64,000 nt of DNA from Acanthosepion lycidas (GCA_963932145.1 OZ010580.1:37240189-37304188), one strand, 5' to 3'; positions 11,660 through 23,825 are shown, numbered from the stretch's first letter. Made by a program: numbers and translations. Notes: generated from the sequence alone by a model not told the origin.

Positions 11660-12320
11660 AGACATTCAAGGTTGAAATTCTGCAATCTCTGTGTTGAATG
11701 TCCCCAGCAGGATTTTCATTGCAAAGAAGTTGTTACAAAAGTAACCATTTCATTTTAATTGTATTGCTCAGATGGTAAAGCTTTCAGCTTTTTAGATGCC
11801 AAGGTCTTGAGATCAGTCCCTGTTTACCAGATAACTAACACAACTTTTGTGTCAGTTTAAATCAAGAGATAAAAAATCCTTCCATGCTGTCTGCGACAAA
11901 GAGCATTGAAGCCAGAGAAATAATCACCAACCTCAGGGTCTGGGCAGTAGAAAAGATGGCAAAGCATTCCCTTATTGACAAGACATAAAACCAAGATGCA
12001 AGATGATTTGGTTTCAAATAAATCACAGCTTTGAGGCTTCTGCTCGAACTCTGTTGAAAATCAGTCTTCCACGCCTATATTTTCACCACTTTTGTTGCTG
12101 CCATTTCTTACTTAGTTTTCACTTTCAGCAACACTTTCATAAATGTAAAGAATATACTGACATTTTAAAAAATACTGGATCCCCTATTATGTGAATATCT
12201 TTAAAAAAAGAAATTTTTTTTTTTTTAAGATTGTTATTTGCTTGAAATACAAGTTCAGATTAGGTTGTTTAACAACATATCATCTCTGTTAATATGTTTT
12301 AAACATACAATTTCTATAAC
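11660..12320. other. unannotated stretch
   Basis: No supported feature. A weak GATGGTAAAGC...GATCAGTCC arrangement at 11770-11820 resembles a decayed tRNA/SINE head but lacks clean boxes. Confidence 0.4.
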
Positions 12321-12324
12321 CAGA

Positions 12325-12885
12325 AATCATCTTGCACATTTATAAGTCTACCATTTGTCCATGTACTGAATATTGCTACCACATCTGGTCTGGTGCTCCT
12401 GTTATACATCTAGATATTCTTGACAAAATCCAAAGAAGAATCTGTAATATAACCAATCCTAACCTAGTATCTTAGCTTCAGCCACATACCCACCGTCATA
12501 ACATAGAAATCGCAATTATTCTGTTGAGCTGTCCTCTTTCATATCTGAACCTCATGAATTTAAGCATTGTAATAGATTGGTAACTAGGTCTCATTTTACT
12601 GTTGATGTAGATGTCACCATCTTAAGTTCTATTCTAATATTTTCTTCTCCTACACTTCTCACCTGTGGAAATCTCTTCCAGTTTTTTGTTTTGTTGTCAA
12701 ATACACTCTTCAAAAATTTAAATGCTATGTCAACTGCCATCTTCTGTTTTTCTGAATCTTGTTCTTTTATTGTCCATTCTTCTCACTAATGTTTTCTCAT
12801 TTTCTTTCACTGTTAGTAACCTCTTGTATTTTAGTGAATTTATTGTCTTGCTTGGGTGTGAAATTATTTTTAAAAATGCTACAGT
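12325..12885 (+). pseudogene. Jockey/CR1-like LINE, 3' fragment
   Basis: Plus-strand translation across several stops and frameshifts gives TICPCTEYCYHIWSG, LDILDKIQRRICNIT and a degraded C-terminus, matching the post-RT region of the LINE at 18902-21827. The 3' end has the family's characteristic GTCTTGCTTGGGTGTGAAAT. It is 5'-truncated and heavily mutated, more diverged than the 18.8-kb copy. Confidence 0.75.
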
Positions 12886-13569
12886 CAGATATAAGTCTTA
12901 TAGGACAAAAATAAAAAAAAAATTAACAGAAAAGTAGACACTTGTGATGAAGTTTCAGTGCCAATTAAATGATAACATGTAACTTGAATCTTTCCTATTT
13001 AATATATTTTATTACATGCCAATACTTTATCAATTACTCTCAGTCAGAATGTGTGTGTGTGTATCTCTGTCACTCCTAGTTTGAAACATGGCCCTTACAC
13101 TCTCATGTGCAATATATGAGAGACTGTTCTACTCCTCTCTGGAGTGGTTGTTTATATAACTGCTTCTGTCTTGTAGCTTATTGACACATCTGCAAAAGTG
13201 AATGCAGCAGTGAAATCACATGCTTCTGCATTTGGGGGCCAGGAGTAACCCCAGATAAACCCTGGGTTTACTTTTTGTCTGAAGTGAAATTGAATGCAAA
13301 ACCTATTCTAGCATAGTACTACACACATGTTTGGTTTGTATGAGAGACAAAAAGTTAGCCACAGGTTTCTTTTTTACCAAAGTCTGCTAGAAGCTGGCTC
13401 CTTTTGTTGGCTCTTACTCATCAGCAAGAGATGTAGATGGTGTATTCTAAGTACAATTAATGCAGTAACTAATTAAATAAAATTCAGTAAAAACAAGCAT
13501 TATAGCTCTGGTTTCTATATTGGATACCTTCAGCTTGATGCCAACTCTATATGATAATAATAATAATAG

Positions 13570-13990
13570 TAATATTAGTGATTTCCTGATAAGTAAACAT
13601 TTGACATTTGTTGACTGAGCAGGCAACGCTATTTTCAGTTGAAATTTATAAAATCTTTTGCTTAAAATGATTTTTTAGGAAAATAGATTTCTCAAGTTCA
13701 GTACTGATGGAGGTTTCCTTTCTAACCTTTTATTTGAAGTAATGTGGAATATCAACATCTAGATCATGTCATTATTTTCTCTTTGAGTTACATGCACTAT
13801 TCATTTTAATTGTTGTTATTGTTGAAAGTCTTCAAGTGATATGGTTACTGTTATCATGCATAGTTATTTGTTTGTGATTCTATAGTGCCAGTTCACAAGG
13901 ATCAAAGGAGGCAGGTCCTCCATAAGATCTACTTGTTTCTTCCTCAAAGTTTTTTTTTAACCATTGATCTGAGAAAGCAGTTGTATTGTG
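13570..13990 (+). repeat. dispersed repeat R, copy 2
   Basis: The longest uninterrupted copy of R in the first half of the window. It is collinear with 33190-33610 and 43061-43470, including TGATTCTATAGTGCCAGTTC and AACCATTGATCTGAGAAAGC. An 87-codon antisense frame overlaps its end but has no recognisable domain. Confidence 0.7.
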
Positions 13991-14227
13991 GGAAAATGAT
14001 ATATAATCACTAATAATAAATAATAATAAAAAAAAATTATACAATGCATAATTTTCAGAATGTCCAAAAATGTATATATAAAAAAAATGGGAGATCTCTA
14101 TTAACAATTCCACAGTGGTGGACTTACTTATATATCTATACAAAACTTATATTGCCTGCTATTAAAGTAGGTTGGAGTTAACTACTCAAAAAACCTGAGT
14201 AGTTAGTTTACTATTATTTCCATATGC

Positions 14228-14240
<13 letters not shown>

Positions 14241-14270
<30 letters not shown>
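14241..14270. repeat. (GA)n microsatellite
   Basis: TA followed by GA dinucleotides. Confidence 0.9.
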
Positions 14271-14271
<1 letters not shown>

Positions 14272-14473
14272 TAATATTAGTCTGTTACCCCTCTCTATAG
14301 CTCTAACATTCGTCCCACGCTCTCATACTTACACTCTCTCTAAATTTTATTTTTTGTTTCCGGAGTTATTTTTTCTGTTTTCTTTTTGAATTTGTAGGTC
14401 TGATGAATTAGATCATATTTACAATTCCAATGGAATAAATTATGACCATGGAATATTAGTGTTTAAGCCTTTT

Positions 14474-14503
<30 letters not shown>

Positions 14504-14507
<4 letters not shown>

Positions 14508-14623
14508 AGACCACTTTAAGTGGTCTGTTTTTATTTAAATTATTTGCTCTGGATTAACATTGAGCTCTCTGGATTTTATCCTCCTTAGGTTTACCCATAC
14601 AGATTACCTAGGTTTTCATAAAC

Positions 14624-14668
<45 letters not shown>
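14504..14668 (+). repeat. dispersed repeat P, copy 3, with hairpin and (TA)n
   Basis: Starts with a near-perfect hairpin (AAACAGACCACTT, one base, then its reverse complement), continues GCTCTGGATTAACATTGAGC as in 2643-2725 and ends in a TA array at about 14629-14668. Confidence 0.8.
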
Positions 14669-14671
<3 letters not shown>

Positions 14672-14849
14672 AGACATTGTGAAATGTTGTCCACTAGCAT
14701 TTTTATTATAAGCTCACTAACACTTAGTGGTATTTCCAAACCAGTGTAAATATATAGTAGCCTACAATATATCCTGTTTTGTGATATATCTTTATTATAT
14801 TGCATGTTGGTGGGGTGTCATTTAGCTTATTCTGTACTGCAGAGTATCT

Positions 14850-16400
14850 GATCAAAACCAAAATTTTGTCACCCAGAAGAAATATCTGTCAGTGTCTTTA
14901 TAGTCATCTATTTCTAGTAAATGACAATTTCCTATCTTTCTCAAAATGGACCAGTACAGCCAGGCAATAGCAGTGAGAGTGTGAAAAGAATTAATTCCTT
15001 TTTGTAATATGACATTCAGATGGTGGTATTTTTCACTAAAAGAATCAATGTAGGGAATAGCTTTTTTCTCAGATATTTGTAATATCAATTTTAATTGAAT
15101 AATATTGTCAGTTTTTGCTTTCATCCAAGAAGCAATTTAATTATGACATCCCTGTTTTATCTGCCACCATCCCATATGAGTCATTGTTTTGAGAGAGAAG
15201 ACAGACTTTTGCATTATAATTTCCGTTTAGTTTCATTAAATATATTGGAAAGGAGAATAATAATTTTGGGATGAAGCCAGCTTGTTTCTTGAAAGGATAT
15301 TTATATTGCTTTGTGCAAGATGAGAGAATGGAACAGAAGTAGGAAATGAAGAAAATTTATGAGTGACTTTACTTTTAAAAAAAACACAGAAAATAAGCCT
15401 TACTGAATGGTCATTTGTCCAGTTGGAAATGGAAGCAGAAAATGGAAGGAGCCTACTGAGGAAATCTCAGCCTGTGTTTTAAAAAGGGAATTACCATTTT
15501 GTTCCTCAAGATGAATCATATGGTATCTTCAGCCAACACTAATGCTCTCTGAAGTTTTATGCTTTTCCTACAGGTTTCTCTCTTGGCATTATGATTAAGA
15601 AGCTCTGAGAGAGAAAGACAAAACTTGTATGTGAAGAATGAACGGTGTTACCAAATTGCACCTCGATATAAACATGGAAAAGACCAGTGTTGGCTCTCAG
15701 TCCTTTGTCCACTCAGATAACTATAACAATTTAGCCTAAGATCAATGCTCAAAGATTGGTTTATATTATATGAACAAAGAAAGAGAACTGCAGTTATTTG
15801 AACCACTAAAACTTTATAAAATAAACCTTGGAGAGAGAGAGAGACAGACAGAGCAAAGGAAGATGGCAAAAACAAAATTATTTAGGATGCTGTTGGAATG
15901 ACAGATATCAATGTTATTAGAGAGAAAGTAAACCTGTCTTGAGATTTTCAGAAGAAAAGTAAATTGCCATTTGTGTCAAGAAAGAAACCTGTACCAGTCA
16001 AAAGTCTTTCATCTTGGTTTTTAGTCACAGTTAAAAGGGAAGTTGAAAATTCACCGTGAAGTTTATACTCATGATTTGTTTTCTGAAATAAGAAGAATTC
16101 TATCTTTGTTCTGCACACATGTCTGGAAAGTTGCAAAGTTAATGGTTATACAGGAACTATAAAAGATTATACAAGTTTCTGCTATATAGTTTCCTCGCAA
16201 AAAGATAAGAAACATATTATGTATTTTTAAAACAAATGTTGGAAATGATTTTCTATTAACTGATTGTCCTGGACCACTTTTAATCCAGACAAAATTACAA
16301 GCAAGCATTTGAATTTTACATAATTGTCAGATGAATTTACAAGGGAGCCACATGCGTCATTGTATGTAATATAAGTTTGATATAAGTTTTTCAAAATCAC
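14850..16400. other. unannotated stretch
   Basis: Apart from a short repeat at 14895-14965 (copies at 8500 and 9075) I see no gene or repeat. Minus-strand frames of 62-90 codons lack motifs. Confidence 0.5.
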
Positions 16401-16411
16401 TGATGCTATAG

Positions 16412-16590
16412 TGTGTAGGGTCACGCATCATAACAGCCTCATGTTCTCTGGAATAAAAACATACAAGGAAATAATACTAAAAGCATGTTAAATTGTAAAT
16501 TAAAATCATATAATTTTATTTAGTTTTGTGTACTGGTGTGTGTGTATTTTAGTTACATGTGTTGTAAGGTTGCATGTAACAGAGGAGTAG
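16412..16590 (+). repeat. dispersed repeat Q, possible LTR fragment, copy 1
   Basis: Begins TGTAGGGTCACGCATCATAA, contains GGAATAAAAACATAC and TACTGGTGTGTGTGTATTTT. It is collinear with 50276-50465, which lies just upstream of a gypsy RNase H remnant. A TG start and an AATAAA signal are LTR-like, but no matching CA end or duplication could be fixed. Confidence 0.4.
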
Positions 16591-16599
16591 TGTAACTTC

Positions 16600-17190
16600 A
16601 TCATATGACAAGCATTGTACCAAGGAGAGATTGAATTTGATGTTTTTTGATGCAAAGTGTTCATTTTCCCCTCAGGAAAAGTTTCTGTAGCATGCTGGGA
16701 GAATTTTTATTATATTGGTTTTATTTATTTTATTTTAAGCAGTTTTAATGTTATTTATTTTATTTTATTTATTATTATTTTATATTTTTATTTATTAATG
16801 ACAATGTCCCTAAAAGAGACACAAGAGATACATAATTAATAGGTCAAATAGATAATCCAGCATGGTTCCAGAACCGTCAATGCCAGAAAATCAGTGGTGT
16901 AGCTGTATTAAACAGTTTAAATATAGACATTGTCCAGTTTTAATATAAAATATGTATAGAAGAGAAAATATAATGTTTGCTTTTTAATCAGAATGAAACT
17001 TTTATTATTGAACGAAAAAAACAAAACAGTAAATCTTTAAGCAAAACATTTAATTTTTGTTCAAATATTATATGAAATAAATTAAACTGAAATAATTCTT
17101 CATATGAAAAAGACTTTGAAGGATTTATTGAATGCACCCTGCTATATCCTCTTAAGTGGCCACATCTTGACAAAATCAGTGCAATTATTT
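16600..17190. other. unannotated stretch
   Basis: AT-rich with TTTA/TTAT runs at 16720-16800; nothing recognisable. Confidence 0.5.
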
Positions 17191-17204
17191 AGTGAGGTTC
17201 ATTT

Positions 17205-17865
17205 TCTTGTGTAGAAAAAAGTATTCCTGCTACATGTTACATTCTTTCTTTTGTAGAATAAAATATATCTGCTACATGTTTCATTCTTTCTTTCATAGAA
17301 TCATATTTCCCTGCTTCATGTTGAATTATTTCTTTTATAGAATAAACCATTCCAGCTACATGTTGCATACTTTGTTTTGTAGTATAGAAAATTCCAGCAA
17401 CATATCACATTCTTTCTGTTGTAGATTAAAATACACCTGCAACATGTTGCATTCTTCCTTTTGTAGAATAAAAATACTCCTGCTACATGTTGCATGCTTC
17501 CTTTCACAGAATATTCCTACTATATGTTACACTCTTTCTTCTTTTGTAGAATAAAATATTCCTGTCACATGTTGCATTCTTTCTTTTGTAGAATAAAATA
17601 CTCCTGCTACATGTTGTATTCTTTCTTTTGTAGAATAGAATATTCCAGCATGCATCTTTTCTTTTGTAGAAAATACTCCTGCTGCATGTCACATTCTTTC
17701 TTTTGTAAAATAAAGCTCCTGCTACATGTTGCATTTTTTTCATAGTATAAAATATTCTTGTTACACATTACATGATTTCTGCTAGAGAATAAAGTATTCT
17801 AGCTACATGTTATTTTTTTCATTTTTAGAATAAAGTATTCCAGCTACATGTTGTATTCTTTTCTA
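17205..17865. repeat. 42-bp minisatellite, about 16 units
   Basis: Tandem, imperfect units of about 42 bp (TTTCTTTTGTAGAATAAAA, then TATTCCTGCTACATGTTGCA). Some units carry short internal deletions, for example those near 17510 and 17650. Because 42 is divisible by three, several frames stay open: the plus strand reads cysteine-rich 14-residue repeats and the minus strand Lys/Arg/Cys-rich ones. Codon-level conservation over the alternatives is not visible, so I treat the frames as by-products. Confidence 0.9.
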
Positions 17866-17869
17866 ATTA

Positions 17870-18750
17870 GTCATGTGTTTTAGTGTTTTCAGAATTCTAT
17901 ATACACAAAATGAATTTGGGAGAGAAAATCAAAAACTAATAATAATGCTTAATTAGTGAATAAAATTACAGAGTTTAGGTAGAGGTGTTAGAAGTATAGA
18001 GTTGCAGTAGACTTTCAAAGGAATTGGAAACCCAATTCTAAGCAAGAAACAAAGAATAAACCTCTACATCTGTTCAAAAGACTGTGGTGTCCTGTTTACA
18101 CTCTTCCCTGATCTTTTGAACAGGAGTACAGGTGTCTTCCTTGTTTCCTGTTTAGGATTGGGTTTCCAGTTTTCTGTTAAGTCTACTTGCACTTTATACT
18201 ACTAACACCTCTGATGCAACTCTGAAATTTTTTTTCACAAATGAATTTTAACTTCTTCCAAGTCTAGAGTTAGCTGTAACCTTTCCTACATAGTCCCAAG
18301 AACTTCACTTCTTACACTTTCTTATGTTCATACAATACCACACAGTAAAACTTTACCTTGAGTGACTCTTGGGCCTTATATTGCATGAACATTATTAAAA
18401 AATAGATAAAATTATACCTATACTTTAAAATAATGCTTAATGAATACCGCCTCAATGCGGCTGATTACACAGTGAGTGCATTCTCACAGACCAACCAAAA
18501 AGGAATTTTGTTTGTCCATTTAAATGGCTGGTTGATCCAGATAAGCAAAATAGTTTATAGGTGTACTTGATTTATTTTGGGGTTTCAAGATTTAGTTCAA
18601 AAATGTAAATGCTGTGTTTAATAGGTGAAGCAATTATTCTGGTAGACCTCTAAGAGGAGGGTACTATATGGCAATTTCTAATTAATGGTTTTTATTTTAA
18701 TTTGACATTTTTTATTACTTCAAACATTACTTTTATTGGATACCCATATT
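17870..18750. other. unannotated stretch
   Basis: Contains a short imperfect inverted pair (TGAACAG... near 18070-18125, and TTCCTTGTTT...GGATTGGGTTTCC against GGAAACCCAATTCTAAGCAA at 18028-18170). Otherwise no supported feature. Confidence 0.45.
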
Positions 18751-18901
18751 TGAAATAGATTTTTTTTTTTTTTTTTTTTTAAGCATTTCACCCAAAGCAA
18801 GGCGGGAAGCCACTAGGATGCAAGGGGTTACAGAAAATTTAGAGCAAGATCAGATAGGAGTGATAGAAGAAAGGATGAGGGTAGTGGATAGATCAAGGCA
18901 A

Positions 18902-21827
18902 CTAGAGATGTCGATTGACATTACACTTGAATAGCTGGAGATTATAGCTCACAGGGAAACAGGAAAAGGGAAGGGAGTTCCACAGGAGAGGTGCAAGACA
19001 TGAAGCTATTAGAGTAGAAGAGACGGCTACATTTAGGAGTTTCGACAGTGAAGGGGTGATAGCGGGATGCCAGCCTCGTAAGGCGCTGGAACTCATGACG
19101 TTTGGGAACCAGCGAATGCAGCTCCTCGGAGCAATTTCCATGAAAGTATTTGTAGAACAGACAGAGGGAGGCGACGGCGCGTCTGTGAGAAACTGACTGT
19201 AGACGAGACGCCAGAGCAGGGCCAACTACATTGCATATCCGCCTCTGGAGCCTATCAAGAACCACGAGGCAAACAGCAGCGGCACCAGACCATATATGGC
19301 AGCAATACTCCATGCAAGGGCGAATTGTTGATTTGTAGATCTGGAGGATCGACTCCAGGGAGAAAAACTTCTTGGCGCGGCTCAGGGAGCCAACTTTCCT
19401 TGCAGTGGACGAGACAATTGATTCAATGTATTTATTCCATCTCAGGTCAGCAGTTGACGTGAGACCGAGAAGCCGCAGAGAGTTGCTCTCGAGAAGTTGA
19501 GCGTCAGACATTCTAATGGAGGGAAGGGAAGGATCTCTGTGGTAATTAATAGAGAGCAGTTTTATCTTGGAAGCGTTGAAGTTGACCAGCCAATTCATGC
19601 CCCAGTTCACAATCGATTGGAGGTCCTTTTCGAGACGCACGGACAGGCGAGTTTTGTCAGCGAGACTAGATTTGTTTTTGAGGCAGGAATAAATTGTGGT
19701 GTCATCCGCGTACATGCCAACTTGGGAAGTTATTGCGTCAGGAAGGTCATTTATGTAGATAAGGAATAGAGTAGGGCCTAGGACGGAGCCTTGAGGAACA
19801 CCTGCGTTCGTGGGATAGGAACTGGAGGAGAATCCATTGAGAACGACCTTCAATTTACGGTTTGACAGGAATGATCGTATTAGGTTATATAATCGACCCG
19901 TAATGCCATAACACTAGAGCTTGCGAAGAAGGCCGGTATGCCAAACCCTATCAAATGCTTTGGAGATGTCTAGTGCCATGGCTCGGGCTTCCCCGTTATT
20001 TTGAAGAGCTCGGTAGACTGTTTCAGTGATGGCCGTAAGCACATCAGCTGTAGATCGGGCAAAGCGGAAACCATATTGCTTGTCTGAGAGCAGATTATGG
20101 GATGTGAGGTGGTTAACCACCCCGGTATTGATTAGGGCTTGGAAGACTTTGCCAAAGAGGGGAAGGAGACTGATAGGACGGTAGTTGGAAGGGTCAGAGG
20201 GGTCGCCGAAGTTCTTGAAGACAGGAACGATCGAAGAGGACTTCCAGCAGTCAGGAAAACAAGATTCCTTGAGGCAGTAGTTGTATAGTTTAGAAAGGGC
20301 GGGCGCCAGTTCAGGCGCGCATTTCTTCAAGACAATAGCTGGTATCCCGTCTCCTCCACTAGCCTTGTTGGAGTCTAAATTGGAGATAACGCCCAGTACC
20401 AAAGATGGGGTTATGTTTAACCCACTCAATATGGCCTCAGTTCTAAGAAGGAAGTCGGGTATGGGTACACCGGAAGAGTCGAGCGTCGAGTTGAATGAAA
20501 ATTTCCAAGCAAAGCATTCAGCCTTGTTGGTAGAGGAGGTCAGGACTTCGAACTGGTTGAATAAAGGCGGTATAGAGGGTTAGCAATTGTTCAATACGCT
20601 CTTGCAGAGACGCCAATAATCTTTGGAGTCAAATTTGCGAGATGCAATATGTTCCTTTATCCGAGCCGCAAATAGTGACTTAGCATCATTGAGGACACGC
20701 TTACATTCGTTACGGGCGGAGGCAAAGAGATGTCTATTACAGTCAGACATGTCGCTACGGAATAGGTGGAAGTAGTGGTTCCTATGGGCGATGGCGGCTG
20801 AGCAAGCAGCCGAGAACCAGGGGGAGGAGCGCGACTTGACCTTATATTTTCTTGATGGGATGAAAGCTTCGATTCCAGCTTTAACCCAGGAAGAGACTTC
20901 AGAAGCACATTCTTGGACGGGGAGCTTAAAGACTCCATCCCAGGGGACATCGCGGAGGATATCACGGAACGCGTCCCAGTCAGCTTGATAGTAGAATGAA
21001 GTTCTAGTGGTAGGAGGTTCTTTATAGGAGGTGGAGTTGAAGGCGATGTTAACTGATACTACTGCATGATCAGAGTTACCAAGAGGGCAGAGTTGCAAGG
21101 CGCTGCAGGATTCGGGGATGGTGGTAAAGCACAGGTCGAGAAGAGAGGCTTTACCTTCCCGGTTGAAGGCAAAACGAGTGGGGAAGTTAACTATCTGAGT
21201 GAGGGAATGGGAGATTGAAAAATTGAGCATTTGAATGCCTGCGTGGTCAGTAGTAGCATTCTTAAGCCACAAGGTGTGATGGGCGTTAAAGTCACCAAAC
21301 ACAAAAATGTGAGCAAACGGGTGGAGGGAGAGAGCCTTGTCTATGCTGTCAGAAATGCTATCGAGTATCTCACAGTCTTGAGAGGATAGAGAGTGGTAAA
21401 GGAAGAAGAGATAGCTTACTGCATGTGGTTAGAGAGTCTTTTCAGAGGAGAGGAAGATAGCCGTGGATCGAGAGATCAAAGAGGGGATAGACGAGACAAG
21501 GTTTGTCTCACAGAGAGCCAGTATATCCGGGCCGTTTGCAGTGAGGAAAGATTCCAGACTGCAGAAGTTTGTCCTAATGCCCCGGATGTTGGAGAACGAA
21601 ATGTTGAGGGGTTTAGGTGGTTTTTGAGAGGCTGGTTTAGGGTTAATCTTTCGGTTTTTGTAACTTATGTTGAATTTTGTTTGTAAGATGAGCAGGCCCG
21701 AAGTAAAAGAAACAGACAATTTCAACCGTGACGCAAGCAGAGAGGAGTTGGCAAAATCTGCATCATTATGTGGCCTCAGGGCTGCCCACCGGAGGTGACT
21801 GCAGGGACACCTTTCCATGCGCGACAT
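18902..21827 (-). pseudogene. LINE endonuclease-reverse transcriptase (ORF2-like), broken
   Basis: The protein would nick target DNA and copy its own RNA. The N-terminal apurinic-like endonuclease shows NISFSNIRGIRTN and LALCETNL, then VFGDFNAHHTLW and GNSDHAVV. The reverse transcriptase shows NYRPISLLPLFGKV, QYGFRFARSTADVL, DISKAFDRVWH, GVPQGSVLGP and the catalytic YADDTTIYS, followed by the C-terminal SLCLFYKYFHGNCSEEL. The frame is continuous over about 2.8 kb except for three in-frame stops: TAA at 21429-21431, TAA at 20580-20582 and TAG at 19914-19916. A one-base-type frameshift near 18986 moves the conserved LLWNSLPFSCFP tail out of frame. All catalytic motifs remain, so this is a recently inactivated copy. 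Jockey/CR1 superfamily is likely; the exact clade was not determined. Confidence 0.9.
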
Positions 21828-22293
21828 GGCACTACAAACACCCCGGTATTATACAACTGTTGATCAGAGCGGCCGCTCAAGACACTATGCAAGAGTTAAG
21901 GCTCCTAACTACTAGTCGGAAACAGCAACCAGAGAACTGTCAACCGTGTATCCTCAGAATGAAGAGGTGATGCCACAGACTGCACACATCACGGGAGAAA
22001 CAGAGCTGCACTAATACAGAGGCCAGAGAGAGAAAGGGTACTGGGAACCCCTTCCTAGACAAGAAACAAGGTGTAAGCCTCTACTCATGTCCAATAGAAG
22101 GGGGGGAGTATTGACCGGGCGGTAGAAGAGACTACCTACTCCTATTACAGATAACACAAAAAAGGATGACACAAACAAAGGGAAGGATTGGGTGGGGAGA
22201 TAACAGGTAAGGAGACCTGGATCACACTTGGCTATACCCTATAACATTAAGTTTTCTAAAAAGAAATTGAAAATAAGGTTACCCGGATTATTA

Positions 22294-22943
22294 TCGCATC
22301 TAACCAAAGACATTTAATTTTCCATTTTTCCTGGGTTTTTTGTTTTTTTTCTTTCGAACCGGGATTTCTTACTAAACTATCAAATAAGGGAGAACCATTG
22401 GGACAAAATGTCTTTGAGTGGGGGGAGAGAAAAAATAGATAAATTTAAAAACCAAGAAAAAAAACAAAACAAAAAAGAAACAAAGAAAAACGTAAATGGG
22501 TTTCTGCTAGAACGAAACTATACTCACACGGGTCAGCAAGTGGTTTTCTGTTTTCTTCCTCATGATGGTAACTGAATGTACGGCTTACCTTATGTCCAAG
22601 CGTCGACCTGGTAGGGGTGGGGGAATCAACGGACAATCCTCCGCCCTCACCAAGTACTGGGCTTTGGAGATATGCTTTCAATAAGATTTAGAACAGGAGA
22701 AAGAAGTGGCTAGATCAATTCCAAGTTCAGACAATATATCAAGCAAAAAGATACTGTCACAACATCATTAGAATACTGACGAGACACTTTCGCATCTAGC
22801 CAAAGACATTTAATTTTCCATTTTTCCTGTGTTTTTTATTTTTTTCTTTCAAACCGGGATTTCTTACTAAACTATCAAATAAGGGAGAATCGTTGGGACA
22901 AAATGTCTTTGAGTGTGGGGAGAGAAAAAATAGATAAATTTAA
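22294..22943. repeat. 155-bp direct repeat pair (about 496 bp apart)
   Basis: Copies at 22294-22448 and 22790-22943 share TCGCATCTA...CCAAAGACATTTAATTTTCC, GGGATTTCTTACTAAACTAT and GGACAAAATGTCTTTGAGTG, differing at roughly 8-10 positions. They may be 5' UTR monomers of the LINE, the 496-bp period being one full unit plus a partial one, or an independent duplication. The intervening segment is comparatively CpG-rich and codes for nothing recognised. Confidence 0.85.
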
Positions 22944-23213
22944 GATATACTGTTTTTATTTTAAACAGTGGGTATTTCAACTATTTGTCTGCGCACTTGA
23001 GAAAATTTGATAAAGAAAAAGTGCACTTCAGCATATACATATAACCATTCTAAATTTGCTATATTTATTGATGCAGAAGTGCTCCTATATACATATATGT
23101 ATTATGCTTGATGACAATTAATTTGTTCATTTCTTCTGAGTGTAAGTACACACTGCCTGACCCAGAGATTAAACTCACAATTGCTATATCACCAAACTGT
23201 CATCAGATATAAT

Positions 23214-23242
<29 letters not shown>

Positions 23243-23250
<8 letters not shown>

Positions 23251-23310
23251 AAAGGAGAGAGAAACCACAAACGTTTTTGGTTGTAATGTGTATTTTTTTT
23301 TAAATATATC
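23243..23310 (-). repeat. SINE-like repeat E, 3' fragment
   Basis: GAGAGAAACCACAAACG and TTTTTGGTTGTAATGTG are the reverse complement of the end of the copy at 23424-23810, so a short inverted fragment lies just upstream of a longer copy. Confidence 0.7.
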
Positions 23311-23423
23311 ATGCTTTATGTGTGTGTATGTGTGTGTGTATGTGTATATGTGTACATATATACTGATTCCTTATAATAAGACAGTATGTATATACGTGGA
23401 GGGAATATACCTATTCATACACA

Positions 23424-23810
23424 TGCTAACAAAAACACAAAAAAATTGGAAATAGATCTAAGAACACACAGGAGTCATTAAAAGAAAAGAATACAGATAT
23501 CTTTCTCACCCTTTATCAGACTAATCTTAATTGTTTTATTACCCTTCAAGCAGAACTTTTTCACTACCACAAAAAGAGAATGTCTAATATCGAGAATATT
23601 TAACATTGAAAAACATAAAAAAAGTTAATTCCTTTTTATAATATGTGGAAATATCTGCTCTTTGCCAGATGAAGGTCATAAGACTGGAAACGTGTGTATC
23701 AAAATTATGCAAAATAAAGCATAATATATATATTTTTTTTTAAATCCACATTACAACCAAAAACGTTTGCAGTTTCTCTCTTATATGCACTTTTCTCTCA
23801 TTGGAACTAC
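23424..23810 (+). mobile_element. SINE-like repeat E, copy 2
   Basis: Collinear with 29287-29530 and with the minus strand of 4069-4447. Landmarks: ATCTTAATTGTTTTATTACC, ATAATATGTGGAAATAT, the core CCAGATGAAGGTCATAAGAC and TGGAAACGTGTG, then GCAAAATAAAGCATAATAT and ACATTACAACCAAAAACGTT. No coding domain. A (TA)n array begins at about 23826. Confidence 0.8.
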
Positions 23811-23818
23811 AATAACCT

Positions 23819-23825
<7 letters not shown>

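Larger units (their letters stand above)
18759..22943 (-). mobile_element. Jockey/CR1-like LINE, near full length
   Basis: The minus-strand element has, 5' to 3', a non-coding leader with two copies of a 155-bp repeat (22790-22943 and 22294-22448), an endonuclease-reverse transcriptase frame (21827 to 18902), a short 3' UTR and a 22-base poly(A) tail (the T run at 18760-18782 on the plus strand). Poly(A) and 5'-to-3' organisation fit target-primed reverse transcription. The 5' boundary is uncertain: it could lie anywhere between about 21900 and 22943. It is the best preserved member of a family with truncated copies at 7700, 12325, 42432, 48150 and 60690. Confidence 0.8.

Noticed and set aside
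17192..17554. 120-codon Cys-rich frame as a toxin-like or cysteine-knot peptide
   Set aside because: It is the translation of the 42-bp minisatellite, without a signal peptide and with an equally open opposite strand.
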